A stretch of DNA of 64,000 bases from Pseudomonas sp. ACM7 (lineage in GTDB: Bacteria; Pseudomonadota; Gammaproteobacteria; Pseudomonadales; Pseudomonadaceae): positions 6,524,861 to 6,588,860 of the forward strand of contig NZ_CP024866.1 of the NCBI RefSeq assembly GCF_004136015.1. Direction: 5' to 3'. The notes below the pieces were generated by a model, which worked only from the letters and a program-made list of their open reading frames with translations, made no database searches and was not told the DNA's origin. Shown piece by piece: positions 8,492-17,073 of the stretch; the stretch's first letter is position 1; each line of letters starts with the position of its first letter. Both the position numbers and the translations under genes were made by a program.

Positions 8492-8974
8492 GACGCACGG
8501 CCTCTGCAGACAGACAAGTACGATGAAGACGAGTTAGAAACACTAGCACCGCAACAGAAAAACGTCAGTATTATTATGAAGTTATTTTTTGATATATAGA
8601 CCGTCAATATTTCGCCATCATCCTTAATTGGATCCCGCCTTGCTCACCGCGTTTCAGCGCAATAAAGCGCCTGATCATCGTAAAAAATAATTACTTATAT
8701 TTCATCATCTTATACGCACTAAGTAACTCAAGAGTTACAACCACACTCACTACTAGTTAATGGCCACCATTGATAGCGTCGCGCCATTTAATGGCATCAG
8801 CAGTTAATTCCCACTTGCGACAAAGCCTTTCAGCTACCGCCTATATATTAATAAGTTCAAAGTATTTTTATACCAAAATTACTCACTTATAGAACCAGAA
8901 TAGTCATGCAATAGTTACACGAGTGAAACACCCCCTGTTTCAATAATTAACATTAGATCAAATCTGACAATTTT
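8492..8974. promoter_or_regulatory. AT-rich upstream region of the exopolysaccharide operon
   Basis: These 480 bases contain no plausible gene and are much more AT-rich than the flanks (long A/T runs from about 8560 to 8970). The region lies upstream of the operon that starts at 8491 and beyond the 3' end of the LysR gene. Such AT-rich leaders often bind MvaT/H-NS-type silencers and biofilm regulators. I cannot place a specific promoter. Confidence 0.4.
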
Positions 8975-9865
8975 TTACTCAGAACAAACCTCTCGAAGGC
9001 AACCACGCAACCAGCGATGCACAGGGTCGGCATCCAGCCGCGGATGCCAGAGCATGGCGACGGTGAACGCCGGCAGAGACAACGGCAGTGCAAAGCTGTG
9101 CATGCCGGCGCGCAGGCTAGCGGTGTGGCGTTCGGGAACGCTGGCGATCAGATCAGTGACCCGGGCGACCGTCAGCGCAGTGGAGAAGCCTGCAACGATT
9201 GTTGCTATGTGCCGCTCCAGTTCCAGGTGCTCAAGGGCTTCATCTATGGGCCCCTTGTCGAGCCCCCGCCGAGAGACGCTGATGTGGTTGCCTGCCGCAT
9301 AACGCGCGGGGGTTATCTCGCCTTCGCTCAGCGGATGCCCCATTCGCACGACGCCAATAAAACGATCCCGAAACAAGCCCTGGGTACGCAACTCCGGGCC
9401 AGCGGCTGTCCCAACCACACCCGTTTCCAGATCGACCGTGCCGTCGCGCAGTGACGTGCTGTCTTTGTCGGGTTTGTGCATGAAGCGCAGCCGCACGCCA
9501 GGGGCTTGCTCGGCGACGCGGGCAATCAGGTCCGCGCCGAAATTCTCGACAAAACCTTCACTGGTGCGCAGCGTGAACGTGCGGCTCAGCAGTTTGAGGT
9601 CGGGTTGCTCGGCAGGCCGAAGGACCGCTTCGGCGTCCTGCACCAGCTGACTGACCCGCTCGCGAAGTTCGAGCGCTCGCGGGGTGGGCACCAGTCCCCG
9701 CCCGGCCCTGACCAACAGCGGATCGCCTGTGGTTTCACGCAATCGCGCCAGTGCCCGGCTCATCGCCGACGGGCTCAGTCGCAAGCGTTTGGCGGCGCGC
9801 ACCACGCTGCCTTCGGCGAGCAACACATCAAGGGTGATCAGCAAGTTGAAATCAGGAGTGGACAT
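8975..9865 (-). CDS. LysR-family transcriptional regulator
   Basis: A 296-residue LTTR. The winged helix is at the N-terminus (LLITLDVLLAEGSVVRAAKRLRLSPSAMSRALARL), followed by a NodD/SyrM-like effector domain. I used the ATG at 9865, which gives the usual MSTPDFNLL start; an upstream in-frame start at 9904 adds an unconserved leader. It is divergent from an MFS efflux gene (start 10000), so it probably controls that transporter and itself from the 134-base gap. The inducer is unknown. Confidence 0.88.
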   Translation of the reverse strand: MSTPDFNLLITLDVLLAEGSVVRAAKRLRLSPSAMSRALARLRETTGDPLLVRAGRGLVPTPRALELRERVSQLVQDAEAVLRPAEQPDLKLLSRTFTLRTSEGFVENFGADLIARVAEQAPGVRLRFMHKPDKDSTSLRDGTVDLETGVVGTAAGPELRTQGLFRDRFIGVVRMGHPLSEGEITPARYAAGNHISVSRRGLDKGPIDEALEHLELERHIATIVAGFSTALTVARVTDLIASVPERHTASLRAGMHSFALPLSLPAFTVAMLWHPRLDADPVHRWLRGCLREVCSE

Positions 9866-9999
9866 GCGGTGCCCCGTGGCAGAGTGATATGGCGTTGAAC
9901 GCACGTATCAAGTGCAAACGGTGCGTCTTCCGCCATGTTAGGCCGAGGCGTAGATTTCTGATAGCTCCGCTTCGGGAGTGGCCAGAGAAGAGGAACAGC

Positions 10000-11427
10000 A
10001 TGAAATCACTCAGTGCAATCGCAGAGCGTGCGCAACAGACACCGTCGGTTCGGTGGGCGCTGGCCAGTCTTTCGTTGTCGATGCTGCTGTCCTCGCTCGG
10101 CACCAGCATCGCCAATGTGGGTTTGCCGACCTTGGCCCAGGTGTTCAACGCCTCCTTCCAGCACGTGCAGTGGATCGTCCTCGCCTACCTTCTGGCCATT
10201 ACCACCCTTATTGTCAGTGTCGGTCGGCTCGGTGACATCACTGGCCGTCGGCGGCTGCTCTTGGCCGGTATCGGTTTGTTCACCCTGGCGTCGGCCCTGT
10301 GCGGCTTTGCGCCCACGCTCTGGCTGCTGATTGGCGCCCGGGCGCTGCAGGGCATCGGTGCGGCAATCATGATGGCGCTGACCATGGCCTTTGTCGGCGA
10401 GACGGTGACGAAGGCAAAAACCGGCAGCGCCATGGGCTTGCTCGGGACGATGTCGGCGATTGGCACCGCGATGGGGCCGTCGCTCGGCGGCCTGCTGATT
10501 GGCGGGTTTGGCTGGCAGGCGATCTTCCTCATCACCGTACCGCTGGGCTTACTAACGCTGGTGCTCGCGCATCGCTACTTGCCTGCCGATCGCCAGAAGC
10601 TCAAGACCGATCGCGCCGGCTTCGACCCGCTGGGCACACTGCTGCTGGCGTTGACGCTCGCCGCTTATGCGCTGGCCATGACCCTTGGGCGAGGCAGTTT
10701 CGGTCCGTTCAACATCGCCTTGCTGTTGGCGGCGGGTGTCGGCGTTGGCCTCTTCGTGTTCGCCGAAGCTCGAGTCACCTCACCGTTGATTCGATTGGCG
10801 ATGTTCCGCGATCCCGTGCTCAGTGGCAGCCTCGCCATGAGCCTGCTCGTCGCGACAGTGATGATGGCGACGCTCGTGGTCGGGCCCTTCTATCTCGCGC
10901 ATGGGCTGGGGCTCGATGCGGTTCTGGTTGGACTGGTTTTGTCAGTCGGGCCGTTTGTCGCGGCACTGACGGGTGTGCCCGCCGGCCGTATTGCCGACCG
11001 CTTTGGCGCCCAACGCATGACCCTCGTCGGCCTCGCGGCAATGGCGACTGGATGCCTCACGCTGTCGGTATTGCCGAAGACGTTCGGCATCGGCGGCTAC
11101 CTCTTGCCGATGGTCGTGATAACCCTCGGCTATGCCCTGTTCCAGACAGCCAACAACACGGCGGTCATGGCAGATGTTCAGCCGGACCAGCGAGGCGTCA
11201 TCTCCGGCATGCTCAACCTGTCACGCAATCTGGGGCTCATCACGGGGGCGTCCGCCTTGGGCGCGGTGTTCGCGCTCGCATCGGCCTCGGTCGACATTGC
11301 AACGGCGCGACCCGAAGCGGTTGCCAGCGGTATGCGGATCACCTTCGCCGTGGCGCTGGTGCTGATCGCTGTCGCACTGGCCATCGCGCTGGGAAGCCGC
11401 GCGTTGGCAGTGCGTCGTGACCGCTGA
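10000..11427 (+). CDS. MFS transporter, DHA2-type (14 membrane segments)
   Basis: A 475-residue drug/metabolite exporter. The DHA motif A (GRLGDITGRRRLLL) lies between TM2 and TM3 and a motif C-like GTAMGPSLGGLLIGGFGW lies in TM5. The ATG at 10000 has AGAGGAAC upstream; the frame is open further 5', but those codons overlap the promoter region of the divergent LysR gene. Drug/H+ antiporters of this type export hydrophobic cations, antibiotics or metabolites from the cytosol. The adjacent LysR gene is the likely regulator. Confidence 0.88.
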   Translation: MKSLSAIAERAQQTPSVRWALASLSLSMLLSSLGTSIANVGLPTLAQVFNASFQHVQWIVLAYLLAITTLIVSVGRLGDITGRRRLLLAGIGLFTLASALCGFAPTLWLLIGARALQGIGAAIMMALTMAFVGETVTKAKTGSAMGLLGTMSAIGTAMGPSLGGLLIGGFGWQAIFLITVPLGLLTLVLAHRYLPADRQKLKTDRAGFDPLGTLLLALTLAAYALAMTLGRGSFGPFNIALLLAAGVGVGLFVFAEARVTSPLIRLAMFRDPVLSGSLAMSLLVATVMMATLVVGPFYLAHGLGLDAVLVGLVLSVGPFVAALTGVPAGRIADRFGAQRMTLVGLAAMATGCLTLSVLPKTFGIGGYLLPMVVITLGYALFQTANNTAVMADVQPDQRGVISGMLNLSRNLGLITGASALGAVFALASASVDIATARPEAVASGMRITFAVALVLIAVALAIALGSRALAVRRDR

Positions 11428-11443
11428 TAACCCGATACCTCGT

Positions 11444-11884
11444 TTACTTTTCCAGCACGACCAGTGGCGTGTCTTTCTTCACAATGTACGTCGCCAGCTC
11501 AGACGCCTTGCTCGCGCCGACGTTCTTCGCGACGTGCGCAGTGCCTGCAGGGATGTACAAGGAATCGCCAGCCTTGAGCGTTACAGGGGGCTGACCTTCG
11601 AGTTGATATTCAAACGTGCCCTCAATCACGTGGGCCACTTCCACCCCGGGATGCGAATGTTTGGGGGACACCACACCCGGCTCGAAATCAACGCGGACCT
11701 GAATCACCTCACGCCCGGCGACGTCGAGGTCCTGGCGCAGCAGATCGGTGCGGTGAAGGCCCGCCTGCCAGCTTTTTACTGGCGGCGCCTCTTGTGCTTG
11801 AGAGAGGCCCGCGAAGGCAGTGAGTGCCGCAGCAACGGCGACGCCGAGCATGCCAGCAAAAATACGGTGGTTGAAACGGGACAT
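11444..11884 (-). CDS. exported cupin-domain protein
   Basis: A 146-residue protein with a signal peptide (RIFAGMLGVAVAAALTAFAG, cleavage near AQA). A single cupin barrel follows: PKHSHPGVEVAHVIEGTFEY gives the first metal-binding motif, and PAGTAHVAKN the second His. Small exported cupins of this kind are common in Pseudomonas and bind a divalent metal; the substrate is unknown. The gene is convergent with the MFS gene, 16 bases away, and so is probably expressed separately. Confidence 0.85.
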   Translation of the reverse strand: MSRFNHRIFAGMLGVAVAAALTAFAGLSQAQEAPPVKSWQAGLHRTDLLRQDLDVAGREVIQVRVDFEPGVVSPKHSHPGVEVAHVIEGTFEYQLEGQPPVTLKAGDSLYIPAGTAHVAKNVGASKASELATYIVKKDTPLVVLEK

Positions 11885-12053
11885 GGCATTTCTCTGTGCG
11901 CGGGAATGCGCGCGGAGCTTGCCGCGGATGCGGTGGCTCTATTTGGAGGCCGCCGTGTATCGCGCAAGTGTCGCCAAGGCCCTGGTTTTGTATGCGAAGG
12001 TAGCTGCAGGTGCGCGGGATACGTTCCGATACAAACGAATCCCGCACACACGA

Positions 12054-12078
12054 AAAAGCCCGCACAAGGCGGGCTTTG
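12054..12078 (-). terminator. rho-independent terminator
   Basis: AAAGCCCGC at 12056-12064 pairs with GCGGGCTTT at 12070-12078 around a 5-base loop. Reading on the minus strand the stem is followed by a T run (GCGGGCTTTTT), so it ends a minus-strand transcript coming from the 12080-12450 interval. The T tract is weaker on the plus strand. Confidence 0.7.
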
Positions 12079-12320
12079 TAAATCGAGTAGGTGGCCGGCG
12101 CTGGTCTCCGGCTTACAAGGTTTATCAGGCCTCCCACAGAACAGTTTTGTGCTGTCCTGCTTCACACGGCATAAGGGCTGGATCTCAGCGCGGAGATCTT
12201 TCTAACCGTGTACCCTTCGGAACGCGCCCCACGTTTCCTCGCCATCCGCTTGCGCATCAGTCTGCGTCTTCACCTACAACTTCAAGAATAGTACAAACTC
12301 CAAAGCGCAAGGCGGGCTTT
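12066..12320. other. unexplained structured intergenic stretch bounded by a 13-bp direct repeat
   Basis: CAAGGCGGGCTTT occurs at 12066-12078 and again at 12308-12320. Between them are further self-complementary segments (such as GGCCGG...CCGGC near 12092-12112 and GATCTCAGCGCGGAGATC near 12180-12200) and no convincing protein gene. With the terminator at its left end on the minus strand, a non-coding RNA or a remnant of a small mobile or prophage-type regulatory element is possible. I cannot name it. Confidence 0.35.
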
Positions 12321-12382
12321 TTAGAACGATTTTGTCCTGTCGCAGGCGTGGCAGGATGGAAAAATGCTATCGCCAGTCACCT

Positions 12383-12419
12383 GGGGTACACGCCGACAAA
12401 AATAGTCGTCGTGTACCCC
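12383..12419. repeat. strong inverted repeat downstream of the ExuT-like gene
   Basis: GGGGTACACGCCGAC (12383-12397) pairs with GTCGTCGTGTACCCC (12405-12419) with one mismatch and a 7-base A-rich loop. It sits 32 bases beyond the stop of the MFS gene that ends at 12451 on the minus strand and may act as a transcript-end hairpin, although no T tract follows. Confidence 0.6.
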
Positions 12420-12450
12420 GCTTTTCGGCTCACTGGGTCGTGCCAGCCGT

Positions 12451-13854
12451 TTACAGATCGGTGATTTCCTTATGACGTGGCACCAGCGCCTTCATCACGC
12501 TCCACGCCACCAGGTAGGCCACCGCACAGATGGCAAACATGATCATGTAGCCGGTATGGATATCGCCGATCAGTTTGTAATGGTCGATCACCCAACCGCC
12601 AGTCTTGGTCATCACTACCCCGCCCAAACCGCCGGCCAAACCACCAATGCCGACCACCGACGCGATGGACTTTTGCGGGAACATGTCAGACACGGTGGTG
12701 AAGATGTTGCACGACCACGCCTGATGCGCCGATGCGCCCACGCCGATCAGCAGCACCGGCACCCAGAAACTGATGTAACCGAATGGCTGCGCCAGCAACA
12801 CCAGCAGCGGGAAGAAGGCGATCACCAGCATGGCTTTCATACGACCGTCATACGGCGCGTCGCCGCGTGACATGAAATAGCTCGGGAACCAGCCGCCGCC
12901 GATACTGCCGACCATGGTCATGCTGTACAGCACGGCCAGCGGCAACACGATGGCCTGGCCCTTCATGCCGTATTGCGCCGACAGATAGGTCGGAAGCCAG
13001 AACAGGAAGAACCACCACACGCCGTCGGTCATGAACTTGCCGAAGGCAAAGGCCCAGGTCTGGCGGTAGGTCAGCAACTTGAACCACGATACTTTTTTGG
13101 CCGCAGCACCCGAGTCGGTGCCGGTGAGCGCTTGCGCGCCCTGATCGCTGCGGATATAGGCCAGCTCTTGCACCGACAGGCGTTTTTGCTGCTCCGGTTT
13201 TTCGTACAGTGCAATCCACACCGCCACCCAAACGAAGCCCAACGCACCGATCACGATGAACGCCGCTTCCCAGCCCCATATACCGGCGATCAGCGGCACG
13301 CAGATCGGTGCCAGGACCGCGCCCACATTGGCGCCGGAGTTGAAGATACCGGTGGCGAAGGAACGCTCCTTCTTCGGGAAATATTCGGCAGTGGCCTTGA
13401 TCGCGATCGGGAAGTTACCCGCTTCGCCGATCGCCAGTACGGCGCGCGACAGCATGAAACCTGCGATCGAAACCGGGATGACGGCAAGGCCCAAGGCGCT
13501 GCTGATGCCGGCAATACCCTCGCCCATCGGCACCGCAAAGGCGTGCATGATCGCGCCGGTCGACCAGACGCCGATCGCTACCACATAGGCGGTCTTGGTG
13601 CCGATCTTGTCAACGAAGCGGCCGGCGAACAGCATGGAAATCGCGTACACAAATTGAAAGACGGAGGCGATGTTCGCGTAGTCGGTGTTACTCCAGCCAA
13701 ATTGCGTCGACAGATCCGGCGCCAACAGACTCAGTACCTGACGGTCCAGGTAATTGACGGTGGTAGCGAAAAATAACAGCGCGCAAATCGTCCAGCGGTA
13801 CTTGCCGACAGCCTGGCCGATTCGTTGCGGATTGATGGGCTCGTTCAGATTCAT
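12451..13854 (-). CDS. MFS transporter, ExuT/sugar-acid (anion:cation symporter) type
   Basis: A 467-residue 12-TM transporter with typical ACS-family motifs: YLDRQVLSLLAPDL in TM1, RFVDKIGTKTAYV after TM2, and LAIGEAGNFPIAIKATAEYF in TM4. Members import hexuronates, glucarate, galactonate or related sugar acids with protons. No catabolic enzymes for sugar acids lie next to it and its 5' neighbour is a 530-base non-coding gap, so it appears monocistronic. Substrate assignment is by family only. Confidence 0.85.
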   Translation of the reverse strand: MNLNEPINPQRIGQAVGKYRWTICALLFFATTVNYLDRQVLSLLAPDLSTQFGWSNTDYANIASVFQFVYAISMLFAGRFVDKIGTKTAYVVAIGVWSTGAIMHAFAVPMGEGIAGISSALGLAVIPVSIAGFMLSRAVLAIGEAGNFPIAIKATAEYFPKKERSFATGIFNSGANVGAVLAPICVPLIAGIWGWEAAFIVIGALGFVWVAVWIALYEKPEQQKRLSVQELAYIRSDQGAQALTGTDSGAAAKKVSWFKLLTYRQTWAFAFGKFMTDGVWWFFLFWLPTYLSAQYGMKGQAIVLPLAVLYSMTMVGSIGGGWFPSYFMSRGDAPYDGRMKAMLVIAFFPLLVLLAQPFGYISFWVPVLLIGVGASAHQAWSCNIFTTVSDMFPQKSIASVVGIGGLAGGLGGVVMTKTGGWVIDHYKLIGDIHTGYMIMFAICAVAYLVAWSVMKALVPRHKEITDL

Positions 13855-14387
13855 GGCATCACTTTATTGTTGGTTTATGGTGATGATCTCTCGGTTTCAA
13901 GCGAGATCAATTGTGTCGTAGAGCATCGGCAAAACGCGATGAATCCGCGCCACAGCCCGGTTTCAGCTCATTAGCGTGGGCACTGCTCGGACACTGAAAT
14001 CATAAGAAGCGGTATTCAGAGAGGCGCGCGGGAGGATTGAATTCATGATGGGGCCGACACTCGTTTTTATTTTTAGTGTTTAACAGCCGATGATCGTCTG
14101 TCGTCGTACAACCATGCCTTTTATATCGAGTTCACTACTAGGCTGTCAATCTGAAAAATAGCCGTTCGTCTCGACAAAGACCGCCCGTTAACATTGCGAT
14201 TTCGTACGCGTGCTGCTGGTTGTGGGGCCGTTAGCCTTTTGACGTTTCGGGTGTTAAACACAGGGTATGGGTGATTTGATGATTGAGCCGCGTTGTACGA
14301 CAACGCGCTTCACACGCCATGACGAGAGACCTCAATTGCGGTCATCTCGTCAGCGTGCTTTTCGACTGGCAGATCGGCGAAGACGAA
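13855..14387. other. non-coding gap upstream of the ExuT-like gene
   Basis: About 530 bases without a convincing gene. The right part of the gap is the 3' side of the DUF1801 gene. A GATCTC...GAGATC inverted repeat at 13885-13908 lies 31 bases upstream of the MFS start and could be an operator. I see nothing else identifiable. Confidence 0.4.
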
Positions 14388-14849
14388 TCAGGATTTCACA
14401 GGCGGTTTGGTGCGAGCGGCCGCGCGTGCCGAGGCGTTGAGCGCCACAGCGGCGAGAATGAGCGCCTTCAATGCGCTCTCATCAAGCTTGTCCCCCTCAT
14501 GCAAATCAATGGCACGTCGGGTGTTGCCTTCAAGACTGGCATTGAAAAGCCCTGAAGGGTCTTCCAGCGAGGCGCCCTTGGCAAACGTCAGCTTCACGAC
14601 CTGCTTGTAGGTCTCACCGGTGCAGATGATTCCGGCGTGCGACCACACTGGAACCCCCCGCCACTTCCATTCCTCGACCACGTCGGGGTCGACCTGCTGG
14701 ATGAGCGTTCGGACCCGAGCGAGCGTCTCGCCCCGCCAATCTCCCAGGTCTTTGATTCTCGCGTCTATCAGCTGAGAGGCCGAAGGTCCTCCCTCTTCTT
14801 CCTTAGCACCGACCTGCTCTTTCTTCATGGTGGTTGTCGCCTTTTTCAT
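14388..14849 (-). CDS. DUF1801 domain-containing protein
   Basis: A 153-residue protein with a Lys-rich leader and a DUF1801 (YdhG-like) domain: SQLIDARIKDLGDWRGETLARVR, EEWKWRGVPVWSHAGIICTGETYK and KLTFAKGASLEDPSGLFNASLEGNTRRAID in outline. I used the ATG at 14849; a TTG lies 12 bases upstream. DUF1801 proteins are related in fold to the frataxin-like YdhG family and have no settled function. Its neighbour downstream is a long non-coding gap, and another small gene lies upstream on the same strand. Confidence 0.85.
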   Translation of the reverse strand: MKKATTTMKKEQVGAKEEEGGPSASQLIDARIKDLGDWRGETLARVRTLIQQVDPDVVEEWKWRGVPVWSHAGIICTGETYKQVVKLTFAKGASLEDPSGLFNASLEGNTRRAIDLHEGDKLDESALKALILAAVALNASARAAARTKPPVKS

Positions 14850-14870
14850 GAGGGTGTCCAAAGCGTGGCC

Positions 14871-15107
14871 TTACAGGGTTCTTTGACCGTTTCCGACGTC
14901 CCTTGCGTTTTTGATTCCCCAGTCAAAGGCGTCTTCCATATCCAGCAGATGCGGGGATGGCTTGTTGTCTTCCTCTATGACCGTGCCGTCCGGCCGGTAA
15001 ACGCCGATGAACATCTTCAGCGAGCCGTCCCTCAATATCTCGGCTTTGACCTCGATCTTGCATCCGTTCGACAGCGTTTCCTTGTGGTGCATATGGCGTT
15101 CAGTCAT
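14871..15107 (-). CDS. small hypothetical protein (78 aa)
   Basis: Begins MTERHMHHKETLSNGCKIEV and continues as alternating strands (VKAEILRDGSLKMFIGVY, PDGTVIEEDNKP). GGGAG about 10 bases upstream favours the ATG at 15107 over one at 15146. It precedes the DUF1801 gene by 21 bases on the same strand and is probably co-transcribed with it. No recognised domain. Confidence 0.55.
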   Translation of the reverse strand: MTERHMHHKETLSNGCKIEVKAEILRDGSLKMFIGVYRPDGTVIEEDNKPSPHLLDMEDAFDWGIKNARDVGNGQRTL

Positions 15108-15279
15108 GGCTGCATTTCTCCCGTCGTTGAAGTCCGAGTAGCGCATTTACCCATTGGCCATGTTAGCTCAGTGCGGCCCACTGAAAGGCCTGTCAGGACA
15201 GCGGCGTAATGCCACCTATACTAGAAGCCACCGCCCCCACGGGGTCTGCACTCCCAACAATAAAAAGCAGAGGTGGAAC

Positions 15280-17043
15280 ATGGTCTGGCAGCAAGTCTAC
15301 GATCCGTTCGGCAATCCGATACTTTCAACCATCATGGCAGCAGTGCCGGTCGTGGTGATGCTGGCAGCCCTGGCGTTTTTCCATATCAAGGCGCATCTGG
15401 CCGCATTGCTGGCCCTGACCTCCGCGCTGGTGATCGCGATCTTCGCGTTCGGCATGCCGGCGAACATGGCCGGCTCGGCCGCACTTTACGGCGCCGCCAA
15501 CGGCTTGCTGCCCATTGGCTGGATTGTGCTCAACATCATTTTCCTGCATCGGCTGACCACCGAGAACGGCTCGTTCAAAGTGCTGCAGGATTCCCTGGCG
15601 CGCATCACCGACGATCGACGCCTGCAATTGCTGCTGATTGCCTTCTGCTTCGGTGCTTTCTTCGAAGGAGCCGCAGGCTTCGGTACGCCGGTGGCGGTGA
15701 CCGGGGCGATTCTGATCGGGTTGGGCTTCTCGCCACTGGCCGCGTCTGGCCTGGCGTTGATCGCCAACACCGCGCCCGTGGCGTTCGGTGCGCTGGGCAC
15801 GCCGATCATCACCCTGGCCAAGGTGACCGGGCTGGATGAAATGGAGCTGTCGATGATGGTTGGCCGGCAACTGCCGTTCTTCTCGGTGATCGTGCCGTTC
15901 TGGTTGATCTGGGCCTTCGCCGGCTGGCGCAAGATGCTGGAAATCTGGCCGCCGATTCTGGTGGCCGGGGTCAGTTTCGCCGTGCCGCAGTTCCTGGTGT
16001 CCAACTACCACGGACCGATGCTGGTGGACGTGATCGCCGCGCTGATTTCCATGGCCTGCCTGACCGGTTTCCTCAGGGTCTGGAAACCGGCCACCGTGCA
16101 TACCTCCGCCGCGCTGTCCGGGCGCGTCGACAACTCCAAAATAGCCGAAGAGCATGACGAAAAACCCGTCGCCAGCGCGGCCTTTGCCAGCGATGCCAAG
16201 CCTGCTGTGATGCGCGCGTGGATGCCGTGGATCATCCTCACCGTGTTCGTGTTCGCCTGGGGAACCCAGGGCTTCAAAAACATGTTCGATACCCGCCCGG
16301 CGATTGATCCGGCCACCCACTCGGCCAAGCTCGACCCTCAAGGCAAACCGATGCGCGAAGCGAACCCGATCTTCGCTCCGATCGTGACTTTCACCACGAT
16401 CCACCAGCAGATCGAGAAGGTCCCGCCCGTGGTGCCCGCACCTAAAACCGAGGACGCAGTCTACAAGTTCACCTGGTTCACCAGCACCGGTAGCGGCATC
16501 CTGCTGTCGGCGATCCTCGGCGGGTTGCTGATGGGTTATTCCATTCCGCAACTGATCCACCAGTACGTGCGAACGCTGTGGGTGGTGCGCTATTCACTGA
16601 TCACCATTACCGCCATGCTCGCCCTCGGTTTCCTCACTCGTTATTCGGGTCTGGACGCGACCATGGGCCTGGCCTTCGCCGCGACGGGCATCTTCTACCC
16701 CATGTTCGGCACCCTGCTCGGCTGGCTCGGCGTGGCGTTGACCGGCTCGGATACGGCGTCAAACGTGCTGTTCGGCGGCTTGCAACGGGTTACTGCCGAG
16801 CAATTGGGCCTCAGCCCGGTGTTGATGGCGGCCGCCAACAGTTCCGGCGGGGTCATGGGCAAGATGGTCGACGCCCAGTCGATCGTGGTGGCCTCGACCG
16901 CCACCCGCTGGTACGGGCATGAAGGGGAAATCCTGCGTTATGTGTTTTTCCACTCGATCATCCTGGCCATCCTGGTCGGTGGCTTGGTGACGTTGCAGGC
17001 GTATGTGGCGCCGTTCAGCCATATGGTGGTGGGCGGGCATTGA
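15280..17043 (+). CDS. glcA: glycolate permease, LldP/LctP family
   Basis: A 587-residue protein with about 13-14 membrane segments and the signatures of the lactate permease family: GAFFEGAAGFGTPVAVTGAI near residues 125-145, NTAPVAFGALGTPIITLAKVTG, and GSDTASNVLFGGLQ with ANSSGGVMGKMVDAQSI near the C-terminus. Family members import lactate or glycolate with protons. Because it adjoins glcC and glcDEFG and no lactate dehydrogenase genes are here, glycolate permease (GlcA) is the better call. The ATG at 15280 has AGAGGTGG upstream. It is convergent with glcC. Confidence 0.85.
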   Translation: MVWQQVYDPFGNPILSTIMAAVPVVVMLAALAFFHIKAHLAALLALTSALVIAIFAFGMPANMAGSAALYGAANGLLPIGWIVLNIIFLHRLTTENGSFKVLQDSLARITDDRRLQLLLIAFCFGAFFEGAAGFGTPVAVTGAILIGLGFSPLAASGLALIANTAPVAFGALGTPIITLAKVTGLDEMELSMMVGRQLPFFSVIVPFWLIWAFAGWRKMLEIWPPILVAGVSFAVPQFLVSNYHGPMLVDVIAALISMACLTGFLRVWKPATVHTSAALSGRVDNSKIAEEHDEKPVASAAFASDAKPAVMRAWMPWIILTVFVFAWGTQGFKNMFDTRPAIDPATHSAKLDPQGKPMREANPIFAPIVTFTTIHQQIEKVPPVVPAPKTEDAVYKFTWFTSTGSGILLSAILGGLLMGYSIPQLIHQYVRTLWVVRYSLITITAMLALGFLTRYSGLDATMGLAFAATGIFYPMFGTLLGWLGVALTGSDTASNVLFGGLQRVTAEQLGLSPVLMAAANSSGGVMGKMVDAQSIVVASTATRWYGHEGEILRYVFFHSIILAILVGGLVTLQAYVAPFSHMVVGGH

Positions 17044-17051
17044 TTGACGTA

Positions 17052-17072
17052 GCCCGGGCTCACCGCCCGGGC
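17052..17072. terminator. bidirectional hairpin between glcA and glcC
   Basis: GCCCGGG at 17052-17058 pairs with CCCGGGC at 17066-17072 across a short loop, in the 30-base gap between the convergent glcA and glcC stops. Confidence 0.6.
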
Positions 17073-17073
17073 A

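Noticed and set aside
11709..12165. Two overlapping minus-strand frames across the cupin 5' end and the intergenic stretch
   Set aside because: The first lacks a domain and overlaps the signal peptide region of the cupin gene; translations are Arg/Pro/Cys-rich. I keep only the possibility of a non-coding RNA here.
12066..12320. tRNA or other standard structural RNA
   Set aside because: No cloverleaf, no T-loop consensus, and no match to features I know of 6S, tmRNA, RNase P or SRP RNA.
15325..16560. 411-codon minus-strand frame
   Set aside because: Fully antisense to glcA, with Gln/His/Arg-rich low-complexity translation and no domain.
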